Source: Thermostichus vulcanus str. 'Rupite'
Lineage (GTDB): Bacteria; Cyanobacteriota; Cyanobacteriia; Thermostichales; Thermostichaceae
DNA: 40,670 bases
NCBI RefSeq assembly: GCF_022848905.1
Contig: NZ_JAFIRA010000037.1
Coordinates: forward strand, 1-40,670
Direction: 5' to 3'
The notes under the pieces are model-generated. The model had not been told where the DNA came from. It searched no databases and saw nothing but the letters and a program-made list of their open reading frames with translations. A program made the position numbers and the translations under genes. Of the stretch, positions 16,981-25,107 are shown piece by piece. Within the stretch, counting starts at the first letter, position 1; every line of letters starts with the position of its first letter.

Positions 16981-16991
16981 CTGGGCTGGGA

Positions 16992-18134
16992 TCAAATCTT
17001 TTTGGTCTCGGGCTTAGTCAGACTGGGATCCCGGTAAAGTTCAACCTTGTTATCGCTATCAGCAGCACCTTTTGCACCAGAACTTAACCCACCCTCTGCG
17101 ACTAAATCGGCAGAACGGGAGATCTCATAAATACTTTTCACCACACTGGTCAAGGGTATGGCGATAATCACTCCAAGGATGCCCCCCAGTTGTGCCCCTA
17201 CCAAAAGAGCAATCAAAATCCACACTGGGTTCAAGCCGATCAACTCCCCCATTAAGCGTGGGGCGATCACCCGATCCTTTATCTGTTGCACAATCAAGGA
17301 AACCAGCACCACCTTCAGGCTCAACCATATATCCTGAAAAGCCAGCAACACCGCTGCTGCCCCAATGCCAATCACCCCGCCCACCAACGGGATCACCTCC
17401 AGCAAGCCGATCAATAGGCCAAATAGCAACCCAAAGGGCACTCGCAAAACGCCAAAAACCGGCACCAGCATCAGGGCCATGATGAACCCCAACACCAATT
17501 GGCTGATCAAGAAATTTTGAAAGCTCAAGGTCAGGGCTTCACCAATGCGGGGCCCCCAAGGTTGGGGAAAGAGGCTGAGCAGCCCATGCCAAAACTGCCC
17601 CCCATACAGCAACATATAGAGGGCCAAAACCAGCACCAGCACCAAATCAATCACCTGGTTAAAAGTACCCAAGAGAAGATCTAAAGATTGTCCGGCAATT
17701 TTCTCGGCACTGGCTTGCAGACGATTCAGGAGGGTATTCACCAGCTCCGTTTGGCCAAAAGGAAGATTGATATTCCGTTCGGCGGCCCAAAGGCTGATTT
17801 GATTCAGCCAATTTTGTAGCGTGTCTACCCAATCCGGGATCCGCGCCCCCAATTGAACCACTTGCTTGGCCAAAACCGGCACCACTGCAATCCCCACCAG
17901 CACCAGAAGAACCACTGACAGGGCAAAGACGAGAGTCACTGCCAAAGCCCGACTAACCCGGTAGCGCCGTAACACCTGCACCGGATAGTTCAGCAAAAAG
18001 GCCAGCACTGCTGCCGTCAAGATATTGGTGAGCAAATGCCCAAATAGCTGACCTACCCGTATGGCCAGCCAACCGCTAATCACGATCAAAATCCAGGTGA
18101 GCAGCAACCGCTGCAAAGGAGAAAAACGATTCAT
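16992..18134 (-). CDS. AI-2E family (UPF0118/PerM) transporter
   Basis: A 380-residue polytopic membrane protein. Paired N-terminal helices (LLLTWILIVISGWLAIRVGQ, then NILTAAVLAFLLNYPVQVLR) precede a long amphipathic loop. A C-terminal cluster of helices contains GLLIGLLEVIPLVGGVIGIG and IKDRVIAPRLMGELIGLNP, both hallmarks of the family. Members export autoinducer-2, act in Na+/H+ exchange or have unknown roles; the substrate here is not predictable. It follows fabI on the same strand after 33 bases and is convergent with the coiled-coil gene (11 bases apart). Confidence 0.92.
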   Translation of the reverse strand: MNRFSPLQRLLLTWILIVISGWLAIRVGQLFGHLLTNILTAAVLAFLLNYPVQVLRRYRVSRALAVTLVFALSVVLLVLVGIAVVPVLAKQVVQLGARIPDWVDTLQNWLNQISLWAAERNINLPFGQTELVNTLLNRLQASAEKIAGQSLDLLLGTFNQVIDLVLVLVLALYMLLYGGQFWHGLLSLFPQPWGPRIGEALTLSFQNFLISQLVLGFIMALMLVPVFGVLRVPFGLLFGLLIGLLEVIPLVGGVIGIGAAAVLLAFQDIWLSLKVVLVSLIVQQIKDRVIAPRLMGELIGLNPVWILIALLVGAQLGGILGVIIAIPLTSVVKSIYEISRSADLVAEGGLSSGAKGAADSDNKVELYRDPSLTKPETKKI

Positions 18135-18167
18135 GCCGGAGTCAACTCACAAGGGATCCTGAGGATC

Positions 18168-18944
18168 CTAAAAACCAAGGATGCTGTAGCCACTGTCTAC
18201 ATAAAGAATCTGCCCAGTAATACCACTGGCCAGATCGCTACCCAGGAAGACGGCTGTATTGCCCACTTCCACCTGATCGATGTTACGCCGCAGGGGGGCT
18301 TTCTCCTCCACTGCCCGTAGCATGGCATGAAAATCAGAAATGGCTGAAGAGGCTAAGGTGCGAATCGGGCCAGCAGAAATGCCGTTGACTCGGATCCCGG
18401 CGGGGCCGAACTCGGCTGCTAGGTAGCGCACACAGGTTTCCAGGCCCGCTTTGGTCACGGCGGCCATGTTGTAGTTGGGTACTACCCGCACCCCTCCCAA
18501 GTAGGTCAGCGTCAGAACGCTGCTGCCAGATTTCAACAGGGGCTTGGCGGCACGGCAGAGAGCAATCAGGGAGTAGGTGCTCACATCCATGGCCAGAGCA
18601 AACCCATCCCGAGAAATGTTGCTAAAGTCGCCCGTTAATTCTTCTTTTTTCACAAAGGCTAGGCAATGAACCAAGATGTCGATCTGATCCCATTTTTGGC
18701 TAACGGCTTGAAACAGATCCGCAATCTGCTGATCACTTTGGACATCACAGGGGAGGAGAAAATCCGGTTGCAAGGGATCCGTGAGTTGTTGGACTTTGGT
18801 TTTGAAGCGATCCCGCTCATCGGGCAAATAGGTAACCCCTAAACGAGCCCCAGCTTTGTGCAACTGTTGGGCAATGCCCCAGGCGATGGAGCGTTCGTTG
18901 GCAATGCCAGTCACCAAGGCTTTTTTTCCGGTCAGATCTAACAT
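18168..18944 (-). CDS. fabI: Enoyl-[acyl-carrier-protein] reductase (NADH) FabI
   Basis: A 258-residue short-chain dehydrogenase-like enzyme that reduces enoyl-ACP in the last step of fatty acid elongation. N-terminal nucleotide site: GKKALVTGIANERSIAWGIA. DILVHCLAF and LTLTYLGGVRVVPNYNMAAVTKAGLE follow, the latter holding the Tyr-x6-Lys catalytic pair, then GIRVNGISAGPIRTLASSAI. The start is set at ATG 18944 (MLDLTGKKALVTG), the family's usual beginning; the frame is open to 19052, but the extra 36 residues are low-complexity. Confidence 0.96.
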   Translation of the reverse strand: MLDLTGKKALVTGIANERSIAWGIAQQLHKAGARLGVTYLPDERDRFKTKVQQLTDPLQPDFLLPCDVQSDQQIADLFQAVSQKWDQIDILVHCLAFVKKEELTGDFSNISRDGFALAMDVSTYSLIALCRAAKPLLKSGSSVLTLTYLGGVRVVPNYNMAAVTKAGLETCVRYLAAEFGPAGIRVNGISAGPIRTLASSAISDFHAMLRAVEEKAPLRRNIDQVEVGNTAVFLGSDLASGITGQILYVDSGYSILGF

Positions 18945-19086
18945 AGGAAACAGAGACAGGGGGTATGCACTCTTCCATCCTCCCATAGGTGGGGGGTAAG
19001 AACTGGCCCAGGGATCCTTTCCTGCTGTCATCAGCACTCCTTCTCCACCCATCCAGGCATACTTGTCAGAGAATCTGCCCTCTGCT

Positions 19087-20541
19087 ATGAAAATCCTTTT
19101 AATCGAAGATGATCCTGTACTGGCCGGTTGGATAGCCTCCGTACTGCGGCAAGAACGCTACACCTTAGAACGGGCAGAAGATGGCCAACTGGGGTACGAA
19201 ATGGCCTTGGCCACGCAGCCGCAGTTGATGATTATCGACGTGGATATACCCGGACTGGACGGGATCCAACTGTGTCGAAAAATTCGCGCTCAGGGGATCT
19301 CCACCCCAATTTTGATCCTGACGGGCCTAGCTGCCGAGCAAGACAAAGTGCGGGGGCTGGATGCCGGGGCCGATGACTACCTGGTGAAGCCCTGTAGCAC
19401 AATGGAGCTGCTGGCCCGTTTGCGAGTTCTGTTGCGACGGTGCACTCAACCCCCACAAATCCTGTTGCAGTGGGGGAAGCTCTGCCTCGATCCCGTACAG
19501 GCAACCGTCTACTACGATGGCACTCCTGTGGCACTGCGCCCGAAAGAATATCGCCTGTTGGAGCTGTTTTTGCGCTCTCCGCTACGCCTGTTCACCCGTG
19601 CCGAAATTATCGATCATCTTTGGTCTTTAGAAGATACTCCCCAAGAAGAGACCGTCAAAGCCCACATCAAGGGTCTACGCCAAGGATTGCGCAAAGCCGG
19701 TGCGCCTGCCGAACTGATTCAAGCCGTGTATGGGATGGGGTTTCGCCTCAACACTGAATATGGCCCTTCTCCAGTACAGGATCCCGCCACTAGCCCAGAT
19801 GCAAATACCCTAAATACCCCCACCAAACCCCAAGCCCTGATCAGTACTGTCTGGCCGGAGTTCCATCCCAGACTGATGGCCCGCCTCAGCCAAATTGAAG
19901 CAGGGCTCATCGCTCTCGAACAAGCCGCCCTTACCCCAGAACTGCAAGCCCAAACCCGCAAAGCAGCGCACATGTTGGCCGGATCCCTGGGCACTTTTGG
20001 TCTGACAGCAGGTACAGAACTAGCCCGTCGTCTAGAGCAGTGGATTGATAGCCAACACCCTGATCCTCAAGAAGGCAGAACCCTCTGGCAAGCCCTGAAG
20101 AAAGAACTGGATACCACTCAGCCCCAAATCTCGAGCCCTACCCCCCATGCCCCAATGGATTCTCTGAGTCAAGCTCGTTTGCTGCTGGTGGATGATGACC
20201 CAGCCTATTTGCAAATCTTGGCCCACTTTCTCAAGGGTTTTCAGGTGGAGCTGCTGGCGGATCCCACCTTGTTTTGGCACTACCTAGAAACCTATTCGCC
20301 TCAGTTAGTGCTTCTGGATTGGGATATGCCACAGCAGTCTGGTCTGGATTTGTGCCAAGCTTTACGCCGCTCTCCTCGCTACCAACACTTGCCGACTCTC
20401 ATGCTCACCTCCCACCAGGATCCAATCTTGATCGCTCAGGCTTTTGACTGTGGCGTGGATGATTTTATCAGCAAGCCCGTGACCCAAGTGGAGTTGGTAG
20501 CCCGAATTAGCAATCGTCTGCGTCGTCATTACGGGGAATAG
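19087..20541 (+). CDS. Multidomain response regulator: REC - OmpR-type wHTH - HPt - REC
   Basis: A 484-residue regulator. REC1 (residues 1-115) has phospho-acceptor Asp51 in IIDVDIPG and the KP lysine in DDYLVKPC. An OmpR/PhoB winged helix (about 125-225) contains LRPKEYRLLELFL and VKAHIKGLRQGL. An HPt-like domain (about 260-340) follows, with the phosphorylatable His in AAHMLAGSLGTFGL. REC2 (about 365-484) has the acceptor Asp in LLDWDMPQQSG and Lys in DDFISKPV. It thus combines DNA binding with a phosphorelay. ATG 19087 is chosen over TTG 19063. The TnpB element begins within about 7 bases of the stop, and a large histidine kinase lies beyond it, so a once-adjacent kinase-regulator pair is plausible. 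Confidence 0.93.
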   Translation: MKILLIEDDPVLAGWIASVLRQERYTLERAEDGQLGYEMALATQPQLMIIDVDIPGLDGIQLCRKIRAQGISTPILILTGLAAEQDKVRGLDAGADDYLVKPCSTMELLARLRVLLRRCTQPPQILLQWGKLCLDPVQATVYYDGTPVALRPKEYRLLELFLRSPLRLFTRAEIIDHLWSLEDTPQEETVKAHIKGLRQGLRKAGAPAELIQAVYGMGFRLNTEYGPSPVQDPATSPDANTLNTPTKPQALISTVWPEFHPRLMARLSQIEAGLIALEQAALTPELQAQTRKAAHMLAGSLGTFGLTAGTELARRLEQWIDSQHPDPQEGRTLWQALKKELDTTQPQISSPTPHAPMDSLSQARLLLVDDDPAYLQILAHFLKGFQVELLADPTLFWHYLETYSPQLVLLDWDMPQQSGLDLCQALRRSPRYQHLPTLMLTSHQDPILIAQAFDCGVDDFISKPVTQVELVARISNRLRRHYGE

Positions 20542-20548
20542 CGTAAAG

Positions 20549-20569
20549 CCCCCGGTTTCTAACCGGGGG
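20549..20569. repeat. Left-end hairpin of the TnpB element
   Basis: Perfect inverted repeat with 9-bp stem CCCCCGGTT / AACCGGGGG and loop TCT, 8 bases after the response-regulator stop codon. The same 21-bp sequence recurs at 21807-21827. Confidence 0.85.
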
Positions 20570-20623
20570 ATATAAGCGCACAGACTGAATTTATTCAGCA
20601 ACAGAAACAGTACAATAGTCTGC

Positions 20624-21796
20624 ATGAAACGGGTCACCACCACACTCAAGCTCAAGTTTCTTGATCTCAACGCGGTCAAAGCGGAGATGTTGGCCCAGAC
20701 GGTTTGGGCGACAACCGCACTGGCAAACGAGCTGCTGCGCATGAGTCCGAAGGAACGCAAAGCCTTGACCACCGCCAAAGTGGTGACACCGCTCAAGTCT
20801 GCCCTCTCCAACCAGGTGATTCGTGTCCTGAAGGGGAAGGCAGGTCAGCGGGCTAAACACTTCAAGGTGTTCTGGCCAGAGGTCAACAACCAAAACTGGA
20901 AGCTGCACAAAGTAGGCAGCACCTACTCAGTGAGCTTCCCCACAATTCAGGGTGACAAGCGGGTTCCCCTTGAGGTTAGCAGTTCCTACTATGCTGAACG
21001 CCTTGAGCGCATCTTGGCTGAGCAGGATTGTGAACGGGGAACCTTGAAGCTGATGCAAATACGTGGGGTTTGGTATGCCGTTCTATCTATCACTTGGGAA
21101 GTTCCCGAAGTGAAGAGTACAGAGCGGCTGGGTGTTGACCGGGGGCAGAACCGTTTGGCGGTGGCGGCCACCCGTTGGGGTCGGGCGGTGTTTTTTGGGG
21201 GTGGAGAGGTAGCCTATCGTCGTCGTCGTTTCCAGAAGCGTCGTGCCCAGTTGCAACAGGCGGGTAAATACCGAGCACTCAAGCGACTGGAGCGCAAAGA
21301 AGCCCGTTGGATGAGGGCAGTCAACCACACCGTTAGCCGCCGCATTGTGCGGTTTGCCAATGCGGTAAATGCGGATGTGTGGATGGAAGACCTATCGGGT
21401 ATCCGCCAATCCAGACAGAGCCAGAAGGCGCGTTCGGATGCCGGGAAATCGCGCCATACCTGGTCGTACTACGACCTGGAGTGGAAGGTTGCCTACAAGC
21501 TGGAGATGGCGGGTAGGACGCTGCATAAACGTCCTGCTGCCTACACATCCAAAACCGACCACAGGACAGGATTGATTGGGAAAAGGAGTGGGCATTTGTT
21601 CACCGGGCAGGACGGGTATTGCTGTGATGCCGACTGGAATGCCGCAATGAACCTAGCCCAGTGGGACGGGTTTTCGTGTCCTTTGAGTCTAAAAGAAGCC
21701 CTGCCCGTAATAGGTAGGGTCGGCTCAGGGGATGGGGTAGTTGGCAATCCCCTGAACTCCATGAATACCTTGCAGTCTAAGGTTGCAAGGGGCTAG
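20624..21796 (+). CDS. tnpB: TnpB, RNA-guided nuclease of IS200/IS605 family
   Basis: A 390-residue TnpB, the ancestor-type relative of Cas12: an omega-RNA-guided nuclease that favours retention of the element. The RuvC catalytic residues are visible: Asp in LGVDRGQNRLAVAA (about residue 170), Glu in DVWMEDLSGI (about 254), and Asp in CDADWNAAMNLA (about 335). An arginine-rich stretch (YRRRRFQKRRAQLQQ) lies between. The usual four-Cys zinc ribbon (CxxC...CxxC) is degraded to YTSKTDHRTGLI...GYCCDADW, leaving no intact Cys pairs. No frameshift is present, so the protein is probably made. The ATG at 20624 follows the left end by 54 bases. The stop lies 10 bases before the right-end hairpin. Confidence 0.92.
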   Translation: MKRVTTTLKLKFLDLNAVKAEMLAQTVWATTALANELLRMSPKERKALTTAKVVTPLKSALSNQVIRVLKGKAGQRAKHFKVFWPEVNNQNWKLHKVGSTYSVSFPTIQGDKRVPLEVSSSYYAERLERILAEQDCERGTLKLMQIRGVWYAVLSITWEVPEVKSTERLGVDRGQNRLAVAATRWGRAVFFGGGEVAYRRRRFQKRRAQLQQAGKYRALKRLERKEARWMRAVNHTVSRRIVRFANAVNADVWMEDLSGIRQSRQSQKARSDAGKSRHTWSYYDLEWKVAYKLEMAGRTLHKRPAAYTSKTDHRTGLIGKRSGHLFTGQDGYCCDADWNAAMNLAQWDGFSCPLSLKEALPVIGRVGSGDGVVGNPLNSMNTLQSKVARG

Positions 21797-21835
21797 AAGG
21801 GAGAATCCCCCGGTTTCTAACCGGGGGAGTGTCAA
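21650..21835 (+). ncRNA. Candidate omega-RNA (reRNA) overlapping the tnpB 3' end
   Basis: In characterised TnpB systems the guide RNA is transcribed across the 3' end of tnpB and the right end, and its guide is the flanking host sequence. Here that would include the right-end hairpin at 21807-21827, with the guide beginning around 21836. The 5' boundary is a guess. Assignment rests on position and family knowledge, not on a covariance match. Confidence 0.35.
21807..21827. repeat. Right-end hairpin of the TnpB element
   Basis: Identical to the left-end hairpin: 9-bp stem CCCCCGGTT / AACCGGGGG, loop TCT. It lies 10 bases after the tnpB stop and is followed by AGTGTCAA. Confidence 0.85.
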
Positions 21836-21915
21836 CCCTTTCCTTCCCCTTTTGAACTGTAAGATCCACAGGATGTTGAGAATGGCCTCAGGATGGTCTG
21901 CCCAGAAGAGGGTTA

Positions 21916-24900
21916 ATGAGCCTACCCTTGGGCACTGCGATTGTAAGGATGGTACCAGTGGCTGAATTGCCGAAACCTTGGCCGCAATTTCCCATTCGTT
22001 GGGTTCTGGTTGTGCCTTTTGTGGTGCAACTCACGGCAACGATTGGTTACACAACGTGGTTTAGTATTCAACAAGGGCAACGCAATGCCGAAAATCTGGT
22101 TGCAGAATTGGCCCAAGAAATCACCAATAGTGTGGGGGAGCACGTTAAGGCTTTTGCCGAAAAACCCTTTTTGATGCTGCGGCTGAATGAGGCTGTGTTC
22201 AATCAGGGTCTTTTGAATCCTGAGGAGGTTGAACAGCTACGGCCTTTTTTCTGGCAGCAGGTGCAATCGGATCTTTTCTTGAATACGTTATATTTGGGCA
22301 GTTCCTCAGGCAATTTTTTGTTGGTTGAGGGTGCCCCAGGTTTTCTCTTGCATCGCCGGGATCCCTCCACAAATAACCTCAGAGAAATTTGGCGTGTCGA
22401 TGAGAACGGGATCCCGATTGAACTGCTCAGAACCGACAACTTTGACCCACGCCTACGCCCTTGGTACCAGGCTGCTCTGAAGGCTGGAACGGCAACCTGG
22501 TCACCCATTTACGTCTATGCAGCGGATCCCGTCCTGGGGATTACCGCAACCTTACCCCTTCGGGATAGAAGAGGAATGTGGCAAGGAGTCTTGGGTATTG
22601 ATTTGACCTTGTCTCAGATCTCTGAATTTCTCAAAGGTTTACAAGTAGAAAAGTCTGGCCAGAGCTTTATTGTGGAGCGCAGTGGTGAGTTGGTGGCAAC
22701 TTCTACAGAAGAAGTGCCCTTTATTCGCACCCCAGGTGGGCAGGAGCGGTTGCCAGCAGCCCAAAGTACAGATCCACTCGTTCGTGCAGCAACACAGGCT
22801 ATCGAAAGAGAATGGAACGGTTTCTCGGATATTTTTTCTCTACAAACTACTTTTCAACAAACAGCTGATGGGGATCCATTTTTCTTGCAAGTCACCCCGA
22901 TTCAGGATGCACAAGGTTTGGATTGGTTGCTAGTGGTGATGATCCCGGAGGCGGATTTTGCCGAAGCCATTCGAGCCAGTACACGCCCGATTCTGATGCT
23001 CAGCTTGCTAGCAACAGGGATCTCCGTTGTCATGGGTGTTGTCATTTATCGCTGGCTCAGTCAGCCTATCTGCTCCCTGACAAAGCAGACGCAACGTTTG
23101 ATGGAGGGAGAGTTGGGTCAGCCCATTCCTGCAGGTTGGATTCAGGAACTGAATGTATTGGCTCACACATTCAACCAAATGAGCTTGGTGGTGACGGGAT
23201 CCCTGCATGAGCTACAGCAAACCAATCAACGCATCGAGCAGCAAATTCTGGAGCGGACAGAGGCCTTGCGCCAGAGTGAAGAAAAGTTCCGGAGTATTTT
23301 CGATTATGCCCCGATTGGTATGGTGTTGATAACTCCAGAACTTCCGCCTCAGTTTTTGCAGGCGAATCAGGCTGCTCTCGATTTGCTAGGGATTTCAGCA
23401 GAAGACTTGAAGACTTTACACTGGGAAGATTACAATCTGCCGGAATATCTTGAGGTGACCCGAGAGAATTGGCAGCGGTTAATTGAGGGATCCCTTCAGT
23501 TTGTAGACTACGAGAAAGTCTATCATCATTGTAATGGTTCCCTAATAAATGTTCAGGTTCGCAATTTTGCTATTCGAGATCAACAGGGATCCCCGAAACT
23601 TATTGTTTCTTTCGCAGAAGATATTTCTGAACGCAAGCGAGCCCAAATCTCTTTACAAGAAAGCGAGCAGCGATTTCGAGGTATTTTTGAGAATGCTCCT
23701 TTAGGTATTGTGATCATGAAATATGATCCAACACCACAATATTTGTTTGCCAACCCATTAGCCTGCCAAGAAAGTGGCTACACCTTAGAAGAAATTCAAC
23801 GGCTTGGAACAGAAGTACACACCCTAGAGGAAGATTTAGAAAGATCGAAAGCTTTATGGAAATCCCTCATTTCTGGGGAACGGGAAAAATTCACCTACGA
23901 GCGACGGTTTCGACGAAAGGACGGATCCCTAATTTGGGTAAGTTTTCATGTGTTTACCGTCCGAGATAAACAAGGTGAGCCTGCTTTTGTGGTATCCTTT
24001 AGCGAAAATATTAGCGAGCGCAAACTAGCAGAAGAACAACTGGCTCGTTTGGCTGCAATTGTAGAATTTTCTGTGGATGCAATTTTTAGCACCGATCTAC
24101 AAGGGGTGGTGACCAGTTGGAACCGAGGAGCTGAACATCTTTATGGATACTCTGCCGCAGAGGCAATAGGGATCCCGATCCAGAGCTTAATTTTGGGTGA
24201 AGAGCTGAATCTGGATCCCGATCATGTTGAAGATGCTCGCGAAACAGTACATCGCAATCGACTTGGGGAACGCCTGGAGGTTTTTCTGTCGGTGTCTCCT
24301 ATTTGCAATTCTCAAGGAGATTGGATAGGTTTTTCTTGGATCGTCCGTGATATCCGCGAAAAGCGGGAATTGGAGCGTATGAAAAGGGAGTTTGTTTCGA
24401 TAGTGAGCCATGAACTTAGAACTCCCCTCACAGCAATTCATGGATCCCTGACAGCGCTTAACACTGGCAAACTGGGATCCCTTTCTCCGGCTGGGGAACG
24501 CCTACTTCAAATTGCTGAGCAAAGTACGACTCGATTGATCAAACTGATTAACGATATTCTCGACTTAGAGCGCTTGGAATCTGGGAAAGTCAGCCTTAAC
24601 CTCCAGATTTGTCCTATCGAGGAAGTTCTAGCCCGCTCTATCGAAACGGTTCAAATGGTGGCTGAGCAAGGCAATATCCAGATTCACTGTGAAGCACAAC
24701 CCAGTTTACAGGTACAAGGGGATCCCGATCTTTTAATCCAAGTGTTCACCAATTTGCTTAGCAACGCCATTAAATTCTCTCCTCCATCGGGACAAATTTG
24801 GGTTGCTGCAGAATCCATAAATCAACAGGTTCATATCCGCGTTCAAGATCAAGGGCGAGGGATCCCTGTCGATAAACTAGAACACATCTTCGAGCGCTTC

Positions 24901-25056
24901 CAGCAAGTTGATGCTTCCGATGCTCGAAAAAAAGGAGGATCTGGACTGGGCCTAGCGATTTGCCGGCTTATTGTTCAGCAGCATGGTGGCCGTATTTGGG
25001 CTGAAAGTGAACTGGAGAAAGGTAGCATCTTTCATGTTCTCCTTCCTCTTTCTTGA
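21916..25056 (+). CDS. Membrane-bound sensor histidine kinase: Cache - HAMP - 3xPAS - HisKA - HATPase
   Basis: A 1046-residue sensor kinase. A first transmembrane helix at about 28-50 (RWVLVVPFVVQLTATIGYTT) leads into a ~300-residue periplasmic dCache-type sensor containing DPRLRPWYQAALKAG and GVLGIDLTLSQIS. The second helix (about 358-380) is followed by a HAMP linker. Three PAS domains start near residues 455, 584 and 705, each beginning with a SIF/GIF/AIVEFS type helix, and each ends in an SERK-like C-cap or equivalent. The H-box FVSIVSHELRTPL is near 832. The ATPase has N-box NLLSNAIKFS, G1 VQDQGRGIP, F-box FERFQQV and G2 GSGLGLAI. There is no fused receiver, so it needs an external one; the REC/HPt regulator across the TnpB element is the obvious candidate. 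The cue is unknown. Confidence 0.95.
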   Translation: MSLPLGTAIVRMVPVAELPKPWPQFPIRWVLVVPFVVQLTATIGYTTWFSIQQGQRNAENLVAELAQEITNSVGEHVKAFAEKPFLMLRLNEAVFNQGLLNPEEVEQLRPFFWQQVQSDLFLNTLYLGSSSGNFLLVEGAPGFLLHRRDPSTNNLREIWRVDENGIPIELLRTDNFDPRLRPWYQAALKAGTATWSPIYVYAADPVLGITATLPLRDRRGMWQGVLGIDLTLSQISEFLKGLQVEKSGQSFIVERSGELVATSTEEVPFIRTPGGQERLPAAQSTDPLVRAATQAIEREWNGFSDIFSLQTTFQQTADGDPFFLQVTPIQDAQGLDWLLVVMIPEADFAEAIRASTRPILMLSLLATGISVVMGVVIYRWLSQPICSLTKQTQRLMEGELGQPIPAGWIQELNVLAHTFNQMSLVVTGSLHELQQTNQRIEQQILERTEALRQSEEKFRSIFDYAPIGMVLITPELPPQFLQANQAALDLLGISAEDLKTLHWEDYNLPEYLEVTRENWQRLIEGSLQFVDYEKVYHHCNGSLINVQVRNFAIRDQQGSPKLIVSFAEDISERKRAQISLQESEQRFRGIFENAPLGIVIMKYDPTPQYLFANPLACQESGYTLEEIQRLGTEVHTLEEDLERSKALWKSLISGEREKFTYERRFRRKDGSLIWVSFHVFTVRDKQGEPAFVVSFSENISERKLAEEQLARLAAIVEFSVDAIFSTDLQGVVTSWNRGAEHLYGYSAAEAIGIPIQSLILGEELNLDPDHVEDARETVHRNRLGERLEVFLSVSPICNSQGDWIGFSWIVRDIREKRELERMKREFVSIVSHELRTPLTAIHGSLTALNTGKLGSLSPAGERLLQIAEQSTTRLIKLINDILDLERLESGKVSLNLQICPIEEVLARSIETVQMVAEQGNIQIHCEAQPSLQVQGDPDLLIQVFTNLLSNAIKFSPPSGQIWVAAESINQQVHIRVQDQGRGIPVDKLEHIFERFQQVDASDARKKGGSGLGLAICRLIVQQHGGRIWAESELEKGSIFHVLLPLS

Positions 25057-25072
25057 GTTTACATGCCATGTA

Positions 25073-25101
25073 TTCAACTCAGTAGGTTGAAAGCGTTTTT
25101 T
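25073..25101 (+). terminator. Rho-independent terminator after the histidine kinase
   Basis: TTCAAC (25073-25078) pairs with GTTGAA (25086-25091) around a 7-nt loop. AGCG and a run of six T (25096-25101) follow. It sits between the convergent kinase and aspS genes and serves the plus strand. Confidence 0.65.
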
Positions 25102-25107
25102 CTACTT

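Larger units (their letters stand above)
20549..21835 (+). mobile_element. IS1341-type (IS200/IS605 superfamily) element carrying only tnpB
   Basis: The element is bounded by identical hairpins, each with a perfect 9-bp stem CCCCCGGTT/AACCGGGGG and a TCT loop, at 20549-20569 and 21807-21827. It contains tnpB and no tnpA. The right side continues AGTGTCAA, similar to right ends of related cyanobacterial elements. It carries no GGATCC over about 1.3 kb, unlike both flanking genes, which supports acquisition. Exact outer boundaries (probably within 10 bases of those given) cannot be set without an empty-site comparison. Confidence 0.8.
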
